Part shown: positions 10,657 to 21,600 of the stretch, in pieces
Layout: each line of letters opens with the position of its first letter
Position numbering within the stretch: position 1 is the first letter of the stretch
NCBI RefSeq assembly: GCF_014839805.1
Contig: NC_051136.1
Span: forward strand, 3,348,001 to 3,412,000
Direction: 5' to 3'
DNA from: Manduca sexta
Lineage: Eukaryota > Arthropoda > Insecta > Lepidoptera > Sphingidae
DNA length: 64,000 bases
Position numbers and translations under genes: made by a program
The notes under the pieces: generated by a model
What the model was told of the DNA's origin: nothing
Databases searched by the model: none
Seen by the model: the letters and a program-made list of their open reading frames with translations, nothing else

Positions 10657-10951
10657 AGTTTCATAAATATAATAATATAATATCAGCCTTGTATTATATA
10701 CAGTCTCACTGTTGGGCACGGGCCTCCTCTTCTACTAAGAGGGATTAGGCCTTAGTCCACCACGCAGGCCTAGTGCGGATTGGTAGACTTCACACACCTT
10801 CGAAAATTCCTATAGAGAATTTCTCAGGTATGCAGGTTTCCTCACGATGTTTTCCTTCACCGTTAAAGCAAGCGATAATTCACAAAGAATACACACTTTA
10901 TTTTTTTTAGCACACAACCAAGGCTATCGCCGCTTATAGTTTCATACATAT
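10657..10951 (-). mobile_element. SINE family A with internal head deletion and 14-bp target duplication
   Basis: AGTTTCATAAATAT (10657-10670) and AGTTTCATACATAT (10938-10951) differ at one base and flank a minus-strand SINE A (10671-10937). The 3' end and body are intact. Between 'cacaaagaatacacac' and 'ggctatcgccgc' the B-box part of the tRNA-like head is replaced by a short T-rich stretch, so this copy has lost one of its two polymerase III promoter boxes. Confidence 0.88.
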
Positions 10952-11400
10952 TTAAAATCAGCATTTAACTGATTCAATTTTTTTTTTTTTAAATTTCGCT
11001 TAAATCATTTCTCCTTTTAACCGTCAATATGCTCCAAAAAAATATTACTTTCTTACTTGTGTGAAATCTAAATGTACCAACATTATAAACAAGCAAACTA
11101 TAATGTCATATAATGTCGCAACGATGCGGTCCAATTAGAGTAGTCACAGGCTGAAAATGATTTTTTCTTATAATTTCAAAAAAGGAAACCAGAGCTAGTT
11201 TTTAGTTACCACAACGTAATATTCCTGCCAACATTTTGCTGTCTAGAATGTTTTAAATATATTTTTATTAACAATGCTTGTGTTTTTGGTAAATGTGGAA
11301 TGGCTGTATGGTTGTGTGTGCGCACTATTTTAACTGCTGTAATTAGCTCTGGTTTTTATATTTTAGTTTAAAAATATTTTTATTTTTTTATCATTAGTTT
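10952..11400. other. No recognised feature
   Basis: AT-rich with homopolymer T runs near 10980. No repeat family recognised. Confidence 0.4.
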
Positions 11401-11441
11401 CTAGGGTCACCGCGTTGGTCTAGTGAGAGTTTATATATTTT

Positions 11442-11614
11442 TCTGCTTTGGCTGTGTAGTTGTAATTATAAGCGGTACGAGTATGACTACCGCTGAGGTC
11501 CTGGGTTCGAATCCTGGGTCATGCCGAAATAATTGTGACTGGATTCGAACCCAGGACCTCAGTGCGGTAGTCGTACTCATACCGTTTATAATTACAACTA
11601 CGCCACCGAGACAG
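11442..11614. mobile_element. Fold-back of a D-type SINE head (tRNA-like) with 59-61 bp arms
   Basis: The left arm (11456-11514, GTAGTTGTAATTATAAGCGG to GGGTTCGAATCC) and right arm (11541-11601) are inverted copies differing by three transitions and a two-base indel, around a 26-base spacer. Weaker pairing extends outward to about 11442 and 11614. Each arm carries a tRNA-like B box GGTTCGAATCC next to the family D phrase GAGGTCCTGGG. Both arms share private sequence (GTAATTATAA.CGGTA) not found in other D copies. That points to inverted duplication rather than two independent insertions. Confidence 0.75.
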
Positions 11615-11676
11615 TAAGCTATTTATAATATTAGTAAGAGTAAAATAAGATAAGAAGTAAGATACAACGATTAATT

Positions 11677-11952
11677 TGAAATATACCAAAAACAAACATA
11701 CACCACGAATTTATTCCCAAAGGGGTAGGCGCAACCAGGGCATCCACTTTTCGCCAGTGAGTTCCGTCCCATGTTGTGACAGGAGGCGAGCCTATCGCCA
11801 TATCGGGCACAAATTCCAGACTCCGGGCTGATGCTGAGCAAACACACAATCACTATGCCCGACCCGGGATTCGAACCCAGGGCCTCAGAGCGCTTCCGTA
11901 CAGCGCATGCAGTGCAACTACTCTACCAAGGCAGCGTATGAAATATACCAAA
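11677..11952 (-). mobile_element. SINE family D, full length, 14-bp target-site duplication
   Basis: TGAAATATACCAAA is repeated perfectly at 11677-11690 and 11939-11952. The body (11691-11938) on the minus strand has the tRNA-like head (A box in 'gccttggtagagtagttgca', B box GGTTCGAATCCCGGG), then 'gtctggaatttgtgcccgat', 'atggcgataggctcgcctcc', 'catgggacggaactcactgg' and 'gcctggttgcgcctacccct', and a short TG-rich tail. The polymerase III promoter boxes look intact. Confidence 0.92.
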
Positions 11953-12640
11953 TATCAGTTAAATATCATAACGCTCTCTATAGTGTTCATAGGCGCAGGT
12001 AACAGTCCCAAACTTATTCAACGACTACCCTCAGACTATGAAAATCTGATTAACCACTCTCTCCCGCATAAAAGACCGTCCTTTATCATAGCAGTGAATT
12101 TTTTGTCGTAACGCAAGGCTGTGTCATAAAATTTTCCAAGCGACTTCACAAAATTGACACGCGATTCTAAACCTTACGCAATAACAAATAAGTACCACAC
12201 ATGGTTTTGATCATGGCGTACTTAATTATTTATTAATGAACTTTCCGACACGTTTCAGGGCTTGCGAAGGTATAATAGATTTTATGCCACTCAAAGTACG
12301 TAATATTCAGATTTTATCGTTGCGCGGCCATTATATGAATAACAAAGCCTAGAATTTAAGAGGAGCTGAAAATTTGTGAATAGCTAATTAAGGGCGCCTG
12401 TTCAGGTTGGCTTTTTGTCACATCACGGCGTGACGGCATCCGATAACCTTGTATTATATTGTGCTGTGAATAGGTTTAATTGTTAGGTCAGTTGAGCTAT
12501 CCTGAAAGTTATAAAGAGGAGATGGGGTTGATAGGCACTAATCCTGTTCATTTTTATTTAAAGAATTTATTTTTAAGTATATTAAAATCATTTAGAAGTA
12601 TGCTATGAATAAACAGCAGTGAGATTTGCACATAGTATAG
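11953..12640. other. No recognised repeat; apparently single copy
   Basis: The stretch at 12390-12460 (gggcgcctgttcaggttggc to ggcatccgataacc) is GC-richer than its surroundings. No exon could be supported. Confidence 0.3.
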
Positions 12641-12690
12641 TAGAGGAGGCACGTGCCCAGTTGTGGGACAGTATATTATACAGGTATATA
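12641..12690 (+). mobile_element. SINE family A 3' fragment
   Basis: The run 'tagaggaggcacgtgcccag' and 'gtgggacagtatattataca' followed by gg matches the last 50 bases of SINE A before its ATT tail. Confidence 0.6.
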
Positions 12691-13325
12691 TTAAGATTTG
12701 CACCAATATTTTTACAGACTAAAGCGCAAATAAGGCCTTAGTTTAAATTTCCTTCGACCACATGTCACAAAATAATAAAAAAAATTATGCACTCGTATTC
12801 CCTAAAACCAAATGCTCACAGCTTAAATCTGAATATTAATAGCCCCGTACAAACCGCCATACATTTGTTCCAAAAGATATATGCGTAAATGAACAAAGAG
12901 AAATGTTACGGGCATATTAATTCAAGTCATACATCAAAACAATATGTAAAAGCTGGTCCATGCTGACTTTGGAGGGCATTTATTATCCTGTTTGGCTTTT
13001 AAAGCCTTGTCGAGGATTTCTAAAAACAAAAAAATATAATTTCGGCTTGGGGTAATGGATTGGCCTTTTTCACTCACCGATCAGAGGCCACAAGTTACCC
13101 AGGTTTACTCTTCAAATGAATATATGGACTTTTTGGCGATGCCTTTTTGGATTATTAGCAATATTTAGACATTTTTTTAAGAATGACGAAGTGAGCAAGT
13201 CTTTTGATTGTTAGGATTAAACTGCAAATTGAAAATGGCGACATATCTAAAACTTTAAATTACAAAGAGTAATGTGGTAACGTGCTAAGCGCATCCCGAT
13301 ACCTAAGTTTAAAACGCAGTGAAAA
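12691..13325. other. No recognised feature
   Basis: AT-rich sequence with nothing supported. Confidence 0.4.
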
Positions 13326-13327
13326 TT

Positions 13328-13462
13328 AAGTTCCGGTTCCAACAGGGCGGCATAATTGTATCGACTGCCAAGGGGTAATCTTTCGTCAGTCGACATTCTA
13401 TTGGGCCCTAGTCCACTTACCATCAGGTGCAGTGGGGTCACTTTGCGGTGCACGTATACAAA
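13328..13462 (+). mobile_element. Family C 3' end
   Basis: It contains 'ttccggttccaacagggcgg', 'cataattgtatcgactgcca', 'gtcagtcgacattctattgg' and 'cacttaccatcaggtgcagt', then 'ggggtcactttgcggtgcac' and a weak A-rich tail. A 140-codon minus-strand open frame (13247-13669) runs through this repeat and is therefore not treated as a gene. Confidence 0.8.
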
Positions 13463-14090
13463 AATACAATGTCCACAATCGGAACACACCAGTTGCATAG
13501 TACTGCTTAGTAATATATAACGCCAGACCGTCGTCAGCAAATTACTTATATTATTAAATATAGTCATACAAATAACATTTAAATGCATAAAAATCTTCAA
13601 CACATACCATGAAACATTATTTGTTGACGGTAGTTTCGTGATACAACTGACGTCGCTTAGAGCAGTCATATTCAGTGTAGATTACAAAACGGTAAGAAAC
13701 CCAGCGGTGAGGTGTGATGACTAATAAATAGTTATCAAGTCGAGCAACTTAGCCACAGAGACGGTACATTTTGGGTAGGTTACTGCACTTCTGTCATCTA
13801 GCTATATATTAATATATTAATAATATTGTTACAACTAGTGACGTCGATATATTCTTTAGAAACTATAATTAAAACCAGACGCTGCTTTGAAAGTAAAAAA
13901 CGTACATGATGGAAGCTTTGAAACATTTTTTTTTGCAATGCATTAATAGTTAGTAAAAGCCATTAAATGCTTAGTCGTGATGCAATGCTTGCAATGCTTA
14001 GTCGTGATTTTCTCTAAAGCTTTCGTTATTAAAAAAATTGGTTATTTTTTATTTATATTATTATTTAATATTCTTTGTCTAACCCCTTTC
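13463..14090. other. No gene; short tandem repeat at 13967-14010
   Basis: AATGCTTAGTCGTGAT occurs twice within about 45 bases near 13967-14010. The remainder is AT-rich and featureless. Confidence 0.35.
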
Positions 14091-14290
14091 CCATTATTTG
14101 GGGTCGGATCTCCTCACTAGTTTGCACCAAGTTAATCTCTTTTGAGTTGTCACGTAATTGGGCTTTCTTGAGGTATTTATATTCGACCACCAAGTCGATG
14201 CCAGTGGGCCTCTACCTTTTTCTCTTCTGGTAGACCTAAGGCAACTTGTACCACGTACCAAACTTGCACCACAATAATTTAATAAATCAA
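14080..14290. repeat. Possible unclassified retroelement fragment
   Basis: The block from 'ctaacccctttcccattatt' and 'tggggtcggatctcct' to 'ccacgtaccaaacttgcacc' has a mixed composition unlike the flanking AT-rich DNA. It resembles LINE fragments seen in Lepidoptera, but no second copy lies in this window. Confidence 0.3.
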
Positions 14291-14946
14291 TAATCAAACT
14301 TTAAACTGTATCTTTGATTCCCACAAAAATACTTTAACATAGAAATAAACACGTTTTAAATAAAGCTTTATTCACACCTAATACTCAAGACCAGAATTCC
14401 TTACTCCATGGCCGAAGCGTCCAACATTACTTACTAGGAAAGAGTAATTTATTATTTAGGTGGAATGGGTTTATTCCTGGATGAACATCGATTGAGACGT
14501 TGGCTTGTTACTGACAGGGTTGCACCGCAAGTAATGGACGAAATGCATCAAACGTCCCGCTAAACTCGTTGTGGTGTGAATGGACCGCCTCTGTCCTATT
14601 TACGTTGAGGATTCAATCTTGTACATCGATTTTGCTTAATATGTTGCTATAAATTGTGGGTAAAATTATTTTAATTCCTTCACTTCACAATATTTCTGGT
14701 GGTGGCAAACGTTCAAATGGTTTAGTTATGGTATATTTGTTTTTGTAAATATATAAAAAATGAAGTTTATGGGCTTTGTAACCTTAATGTAATAATCTTG
14801 GGGTAAAATAAGTTCCTAGAACGCAAAATTCATAATGTACTTGACGTTTGAGGAAATAGTTAACAGCGCCTAGAAAAACTTTGCCATAGCCTTTATATGT
14901 TTGATGGTAAATTTTTATTATATATAAAAACCTTATTTGTCTCTGC

Positions 14947-15044
14947 ACCACCCTTAAGTTGACTAGGAGAGAATGCCTTTGGCATTAAGTCCGCCGAAAT
15001 ACATGTTATGCATGTGAAGTGGAAATAAATATATAAATAAAAAC
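14947..15044 (+). mobile_element. Family M LINE 3' tail
   Basis: It contains 'accacccttaagttgactag', 'gagagaatgcc...ggcatt', 'aagtccgcc' and a '(AAAT)n' type tail. A minus-strand counterpart lies at 35821-35905. The AAATA-rich tail and ACTT..GTCCGCC core mark a poly-A-type retroposon end. Confidence 0.6.
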
Positions 15045-17030
15045 ACTGAGCGTTTAACAGACCACAGCAGTTGGTCATTTACAGTTGTATTAGTCAGTTA
15101 GTTGGTAAAATATTAGTGAAGTATTTCTGTAGTCAGTGATATTCTTTTTTATTTTAATCAAAATCGCTTCAGTTCCCAACAATATTTTATTCTAAAATAA
15201 TAAAACTAGCACGTATTATTGTTAAATCTGGGAATTGAACCAAACATCAGTCGCGTAACATAGTCAATTTGTTCAAGCTTAGACATACATCCAAAAGGTC
15301 TGTGATTGGAATTTGTAGGAAATACATCTGATCCCCTATCATATCTTGAGACGAATATAGTTCAAGCAAACCGTGTTATTACTTGCACCTCTGCTATTGC
15401 AGGAAAAGCTATACAAAAATAACTCTAAAAGGCGACTTACGAGATACTAAATAGGTTTTTTTGCCCTGACGATGGTGGGCGATTGATATAAAGTAATATA
15501 ATATGAATAGTATGCGTAGGTATCCGCGTCGATACCGTCATATTGAAATTAATGAAGGGTAAAATCTGTTGGAGTTTTATCAGAAAATCCCACTTCATTT
15601 TATGGTGTCGCTTAGGATTTTTCGACGACAAAATTCATATTTAGGGTTTAATATGTTATTATAGCGTGTTTTATAATTTGATGCCGGATAAAATCAATTA
15701 ATTTATGTACCGGCCGTAATGAGATTGTTATTTAATTATAAATTAATGACGAAATGTAACAACGTAAATTATCATGCAAATATTAATTCATTCTACGTTA
15801 CTACTCGTATCTCTTAATTAAAATTTATGTTCGGCTGCATTTAGAATGAAAAATAAAGCAAAACACACTACGGTCCCGATGAAATCATCTCAAAATCCCG
15901 GGCGATGTATGCAAATTAGTTGTCCAACTTTCCCCGCCTCCCCCGGGACTGTCCGGTCCACTGAATTTATCAGTATTTTGTTTAGATCGTATACATATTT
16001 GCAATTTTATCGCGGATTTATCTTTTGGATTTTTTAAATCTGGAACAGGTTTGAGTTAGTTTTTAATTCCGTTTTTATTCTTTTACGTTCAAGAACATTA
16101 ATGAAATGTACAGTAAATTTTGTTCTTTGTTTTTATAAAAAAATGTGAAAAATTTGCAGAAGGATTTCTCAGTTTACAAATTTTTTCTTTGAATCATCTC
16201 CAAGAATTATTAATATTCTATGATCCTAGTAACCGTACTATTCTACACAATTTTAGCTGAAAGCTGTTGTTAGTATAAAATTCTAACAAATTATCTTATC
16301 TTAAGGTTTAAACGAAGTATTACCTCCAATTTATTTTTTGCAGTATTGTGTTCGAAATGTCGCCAGTTGACTTTTATTAAAATCAAGTATTTTCACATAA
16401 GATATATAGGGATTAAATCTATCGATATTTAAAATCTCAACTGGCTCGTAATTATTGTGTCAAAAGTAGCATCATGCTGTAACATTATGAGCCTTTTGCG
16501 CCCTCAACTTTTAAAAGAACTTAGCTTCAAAGCTTACAAATAATGTAGTATAATTTTTAACTAAGTACATAATATAAGTACAGAATTATTTCCAAAATTT
16601 TACCTTTACTAAACTGACGTGGAACTAAGGGCTTTGGGATCTTGTACTATTTTAATTTCATTTGACATTGCGTCAATCGCAATACAGAGTCGCGTGTATG
16701 CGTTCAGTCTAAACATAACTTGGGACTCTAGCTTACTCCTGTAATTTTTACACGAATTTAAACTGTATCATAAGGGGTTAAAGTACATGGCTTAATTTAA
16801 TTCTCATGTTTTTTACCTGACATGGTCAAGTGTATACATTACATCTAATAGTGTGGTCTAAATATGACTCAGAAGACATATTCTGATCTTGGGTGGTCGC
16901 TAGAATTAGTGTCTAGATTAGACTCGACAGATAATTAAACATTATGAAGATAACAAGACAATAAGATATTATTATTATATAGGGCACCATATTATAAATA
17001 TTCATATTAAAATTATATCCAGATTAAAAT
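15045..17030. other. Two kilobases without recognised repeats or exons
   Basis: This is mostly AT-rich single-copy sequence. A GC-richer island at 15880-15965 contains an octamer-like ATGCAAAT and 'ccccgcctcccccgggactg'. Frames here are short (63 codons at most) and unsupported. Confidence 0.35.
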
Positions 17031-17032
17031 AT

Positions 17033-17285
17033 TACGTCATCATCATCAGCCGCAGGATGTCCTCTGCTGAACATGGACCTAGCCAAAGATTTCTAGATCG
17101 ACCTATTGAAGCGACCCGCATCTTCGATCTCCTCCGATTTTAAGTAGGTCACCTGTCCACCTCGTGGTTGTACGTCTGACGCGTTTACCACTACACTGTT
17201 CGTAGCTTCCACTCCAGAACCTTTGTTCCTCCTGGCTATCTATTCTGCGATGTATGCACCCTGCCCACTGCTACTTAATACGTCA
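17033..17285 (-). mobile_element. Family G: RTE-type LINE 3' end, decayed, likely 7-bp target duplication
   Basis: On the minus strand 'ctgcggctgatgatgatgac' forms the end and GAT-repeat tail. Upstream, broken frames give TTTRWTGDLLKI and VQQRTSCG-like remnants of the reverse-transcriptase C-terminus. Frame breaks and premature stops show it is dead. TACGTCA occurs at both edges (17033-17039 and 17279-17285) and may be the target duplication. Confidence 0.65.
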
Positions 17286-17824
17286 CTTTATTTATTTTTG
17301 TTTTATTTTATCATGCCATCAGTCAATTTTGACTATGAGCAGATAGGATGTTAGAGTCAGAGGAATGTAGGGCGCTACCCCCAGTGGAATAAGCGCTTGC
17401 TTAGGAATGTTTAAATTTTACTGATTATCGTTATGAAAGATGTCACTTTATTTCTTATCTTTAAAATCCACTCACTCCACATTTTCCGCCAACGAAAAAA
17501 CTCATGCTTAAGCAACATCCTGCAAGTTTGCACTAATTTAGTTTTCGAAGTAACGGAATAGTTTCCACGTGAGACTACCAGCAAGTTGCTTAAATTAATG
17601 TATCGACCTGTTTATGGCCGTGTAAGTTTGGCACTAGAAGATAAATATGAAGCGAACTTGACTTGTAGAGTACACAAATGTTTTCCTTCGAAGTTCGTTT
17701 TTTAGTGCAGGCACTCAAGGTTAGCAATATTTTCATTGTAAAGACTTATATCTACAAATTATCTGGTCTAGGACACTTTATTTACATACATACATTATAG
17801 TGTACATACATATAATACATTGTG
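17286..17824. other. No recognised feature
   Basis: AT-rich. A block near 17300-17405 (catgccatcagtcaattttg to gcgcttgc) may be an unclassified repeat, but no second copy is present. Confidence 0.3.
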
Positions 17825-18133
17825 TATCAGCCCTTACGTACTTATTGTCCTACTGCTGGCCACGGGCCTCCTCTACTACTGAGAGGGATCAGGCCTTAGT
17901 CTACCACGCTGGTCTAGTGTGGATTCGCAGACTACACATATCCTCAAAATTCATATAGAAACCTTCTCAGTATACAAGTTTCTTCACGATGTTTTCCTTC
18001 ACTGTTAAAGCAAGCGATAATTGACACAGAATAGACATAACTTTTAGAAAAGTTAGAGGTTCGTGCCCTTGGGTTTTATCCAACCTTGCATTAGTCTCGG
18101 CAGTCCGTTCCATCCCTAAGTAGGATATTGCCG
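17825..18133 (-). mobile_element. SINE family A, old full-length copy
   Basis: All parts are present in order but diverged: 3' end 'tatcagcccttacgtactta', body 'gggcctcctctactactgag' and 'gttttccttcactgttaaag', head 'ctcggcagtccgttcc' with remnants of both boxes. The ATT tail is nearly lost. It is one of the oldest A copies here. Confidence 0.8.
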
Positions 18134-18504
18134 AATTATTTATTTATTTAATTATTAAATTACTTGATGGAAGGCTTACAGACTAATAACTATTTCATAA
18201 ATATAAAAAAAAATATATATCATAACTTCATTTGCTAATTACAAGCCTCCACCTATAAATAATTATATATATAATAAATTATCATATTCGAATACATAAT
18301 TACGTATAAGCAAACGATTATCTAATGAATCAGTTTAAAAACTTAAAAATATAACTTAGTGTATCGAGAATATTGCATTAGCACGCAGTAATTTTGTTTA
18401 AAAATGTAAAAAGTGAGTAGTGTTACGACTGATTTTGAACCCACATCACATTTGTACCTTACGACCTTATAAATACCATTTACAAAACTGTAAGAAATTA
18501 GTTT
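18134..18504. other. No recognised feature
   Basis: Very AT-rich, with TTTA/TTAA runs near 18140-18330. Confidence 0.4.
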
Positions 18505-18706
18505 TTAAGGCGATACCTCAAGGTCCATTTTCATATCATTGAAATATCCATGATTATTAATTATTTTTACGTGTTTACTTTCAACTGCGAGAACTAATCA
18601 CTAACTAGAGGTGAATTTAAATTCTTTACTTGCCAATACTTGTTTAGTTACCCAGATTAAAGGTGAAACAAAATGTATGAAAATGGACCTTGAGGTATCG
18701 CCTTAA
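18505..18706. mobile_element. TTAA-flanked MITE with perfect 27-bp terminal inverted repeats
   Basis: A 194-bp body (18509-18702) is flanked by TTAA on both sides (18505-18508, 18703-18706). It begins GGCGATACCTCAAGGTCC and continues to base 18535. The last 27 bases (18676-18702) are the exact reverse complement. TTAA targeting is typical of piggyBac- and Kolobok-like transposases. There is no open frame inside, so it must have been mobilised in trans. Perfect terminal repeats suggest a fairly recent insertion. Confidence 0.9.
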
Positions 18707-18949
18707 ATAAAAAATAATTAAAACATAAACATCACACACATAACACAAACCTCGAGCGATGTGCAAATACGAAACGAAAATGCAAAGCCATTGTCACTCG
18801 GGAAGCTGATGAATCGCTAATGAAACATAAGTGAACACGTCATTTGAAGAAATACGGGCTTAAAAATACGATATTAAGTCGTTTTATTCGCTAGCTCTGA
18901 ATACACTTTCACTAAGTGAGTTTCGCGTGTTTTAGAGACCGACGGCGTA

Positions 18950-19198
18950 CACATTTTGTTGGTGATAGGATACATTTTATATCCGCTCGGATAGCGATCA
19001 CCGTACACAGGGTGTTAAAACCCGCCATAGTGACCTACGTAAGTGTGTAGCGTTTCGGATCAGCCTGTTCCAACAGGCCGGCATAATTGTGTCGACTATG
19101 GAGGGGTAAGCATCTCTCGACAGTCGATATTCTGTTGGACTCCACTCCACTTATCAGGTGCAGAGGGACCAATATGCCGGGACGTTAAAAAAAACACA
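18950..19198 (+). mobile_element. Family C, near full length
   Basis: It runs from 'tgttggtgataggatacatt' through 'cggatagcgatcaccgtaca', 'aaaacccgccatagtgacct', 'ggccggcataattgtgtcga' and 'ctccactccacttatcaggt' to 'gccgggacgtt' and a poly-A tail. It is the most complete plus-strand copy together with 35482-35728. Confidence 0.85.
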
Positions 19199-20535
19199 GT
19201 TTATTTCTGCTGCCAACTAAAACTTTACAAGAACTGTCGTGTTCCGTTTTGGAAGTAATTTATACGTAATTTTAGTATGTATAATTAAACGTCATTTTAA
19301 TATCTTATCGTTGTATCTTAACATAGTTTTACTTAATATGGAAACAAACCTGTATTTAGACCATTTCATTTGACAAGGTGCACACAAATAAACCTTTATA
19401 CTATATTTTTATTTTATTTTATTTATTTACCACAAAAATTAGGATAATAAATTTAAAATTCTAGTGATCTTTGTACTAGGTTCGCAGGCCTGTATCGCAA
19501 AGATCAATGGGTTACATTTGAGCAATTTTGATTACCATCCATATAATTGTTATAAATATTGGTTATTAACTGAAACCATATATAATTCAAGTTAAACTTA
19601 AAGAAAATATATACATATGTATTATATACTTTACTGTCCTATTAAATGCCTAAAATAGATAATAAGAAAAAATAATTTATTTACAGCTAAAATAAACATA
19701 TTTCTCGAAGGTATTGTAAATACTATCCAGAGTATTTGACACTGTGTTCATTAATGAGACTACATATTTGTCTATACCTCTGCTAACCCTGTGCCAAAAA
19801 TCATCAATGAGTAACGAATATTTTCATTAAAAAATCCCAGTTTTATTTTGCTGGCCATTTGATCATTTTGTTGAGTTCAAATATGGTGATTGCTTGAGTG
19901 TATTTCTGACTAAAAGTGTGATGTTTTCCTCTGTGACAAATTTTTCTAGAGTGGCATTAGGGCATGTAAATTGATTTTTTTTATTGATATTTATTTTGTT
20001 CCAGACTTACACTTTTTAATTTACATACACGGTTCGATTAACTAATAGTAAAGTATTACTTTTGAGCAAGATAAGAATCATAAAAATTATCGCATATATT
20101 ATCGTAAATTATGTCTTGAAGCCAACTGTTCCTACATACTATATCTTAAAGTGCCTTCTAAATTAAAACTTTTTAATGTAGCCGTTGTCTCGCGAACAGT
20201 TAAAAATGTTAGTGTAGATAAATTCACAAAATAGAATACACTTAGGAGTTGGTAACAAAGTTCCAGTTGGTACGGAGTTTGGCTTCGCGTTGCCGCTTTT
20301 ATACTGTCTACAATCTACATCTTTACTTAATATTGTAAATGCTAAAGTGTTTTTTATTCTTTTTTATTTATTATTAGATTTTCACTCAGTTCGCCACTAG
20401 TCAAAGTAAACCATAAAGCAATTATATATAAAGTTCAAGTTGATACCTCCATACGCGTTTTCTAATCAAATTCAAAAAGAAATTTCGCATGGCAAAAGAT
20501 TGCTTAGATGGTCACTTTACAAATGCACGGCGAAG
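19199..20535. other. AT-rich, possible old LINE remnant at 19410-19600
   Basis: The segment starting 'ttatttatttaccacaaaaa' and 'ttaggataataaattt' looks like the reverse complement of a LINE 3' end with a T-rich leader, but I cannot classify it. No gene is supported in the rest. Confidence 0.3.
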
Positions 20536-20685
20536 TCCAGTAGCACCTGACGGTAAGTGGAGCAGGATTTAATAGAATGACGTGAGATGACTATCCCTCG
20601 GTAGTCGACACAATTATGCCGGCCTGTTGGAACCGGATATACACAACACTTGATGGTAGGTGATCATGGTGGCAATCGATGAACC
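20536..20685 (-). mobile_element. Family C fragment
   Basis: Complement of the family C end: 'gcacctgacggtaagtggag', 'tagaatgacgtgagatgact', 'acaattatgccggcctgttg' and 'gaaccggatatacaca', then a decayed upstream part. Confidence 0.8.
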
Positions 20686-21219
20686 GTCTTAAGCATTTTG
20701 ATAGCTTGTTATCTCTGAATACAAAAACATGTCTTTTATTTCCATTTTACCTTCAACGTATCTCTCTAAATATTTTTGTATGACTAAAAAGCACATTCAT
20801 CGCCCAAAATACGCTTTCAGAGTTGGATGACGCCATCACGCTCGCAATTAAAACCGCGTAACTGTATGACTCACTACTAATTATACTGGTATGAACCTGT
20901 TTGAAGATATCCCCCTTTTACATTTCGAATAACTGAGACGTAGTGTAAGCTTTTGCTTTTTCCGTAAATGAATGAATCCTTCCAAGCCGAATTTCGACGA
21001 CGCCGGCCGATCTCAATGGAGATGAGCCAAGCACGTAGGAAATACAATTAAATTTGTTGTAAAAGTATCCCTTTTTTGTGTCTAATATTTTTTATGTGTT
21101 CTATTTTTATAAATATTTGAATGTTGTTGTTTTGTAGTTCGCCTAATTACATACTTACTCTGAAATAAACACTCGTGTCAATAACACATCTTTTTTACTT
21201 AATTTTATAAATAACTCAG
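20686..21219. other. No recognised repeat; may be intron upstream of the candidate exon
   Basis: AT-rich, with a pyrimidine-rich stretch at 21189-21206 upstream of the candidate exon that follows. Confidence 0.3.
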
Positions 21220-21279
21220 AACATATATACCAATTACTTACAAAAAAATTATTGCACAAGGATATGTGCAATACACAAG

Positions 21280-21432
21280 TGCACTCTCTGTTCCTTCGCT
21301 CTCATAGTCCGGTGAGATCAGAGAGGACAATCCTACATGACAAGATAGAGATCAGGTGCAGGACCGACGACTTTACGTGCGTTCCAAGGCACGGAGGTAT
21401 CACACCGCCAAATTTCACCTTGTTTCATAATG
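21280..21432 (+). CDS. Candidate internal exon, immunoglobulin-like domain segment (partial gene)
   Basis: This is the best protein-coding candidate in the window. The frame is open, with balanced codon and base composition against an AT-rich background. It encodes 'HSLFLRSHSPVRSERTIL', then KIEIRCRTDDFTC, then 'ITPPNFTLFHNG'. The spacing of IxVxC followed by PPNFTLFxNG resembles the B and C strands of an extracellular immunoglobulin domain; similarity to PDGF/VEGF-receptor (Pvr) type domains is a guess. It ends at AATG|GTAAGTAA, a near-perfect splice donor. The donor leaves phase 1, and using the AG at 21278-21279 gives phase 1 at the start too, the usual phase for such domains. Other possible acceptors end at 21260 and 21219, and their pyrimidine tracts are mediocre. 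No partner exons were found, so any gene must extend beyond very long introns. Confidence 0.5.
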
Positions 21433-21479
21433 GTAAGTAAAACGCTTGTAATAATTTAATGTTTGATTGACTTGTATCC

Positions 21480-21600
21480 ATTTTTACCGACTTCAAAAAG
21501 GAGGAGGTTCTCAATATGACTGTATGTTTCTTTTTTACGTGTTTGTTATCTCATATTTTTATTTTTATTAGGCACCGAATTAAAACTGGTAAACTGTATA
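21480..21600. repeat. Family N repeat fragment
   Basis: 'ttaccgacttcaaaaaggag' followed by 'gaggttctcaatatgactgt' is a phrase very widely repeated in lepidopteran genomes. It starts about 45 bases after the candidate exon's donor, consistent with intronic DNA. Confidence 0.5.

Noticed and set aside
13247..13669. 140-codon minus-strand open frame
   Set aside because: It runs through a family C copy and flanking AT-rich sequence, with no coding signature.
15905..15935. Octamer ATGCAAAT shared with 31.8 kb in a weakly similar context
   Set aside because: An eight-base match with loose flanking similarity is expected several times in 64 kb of AT-rich DNA.
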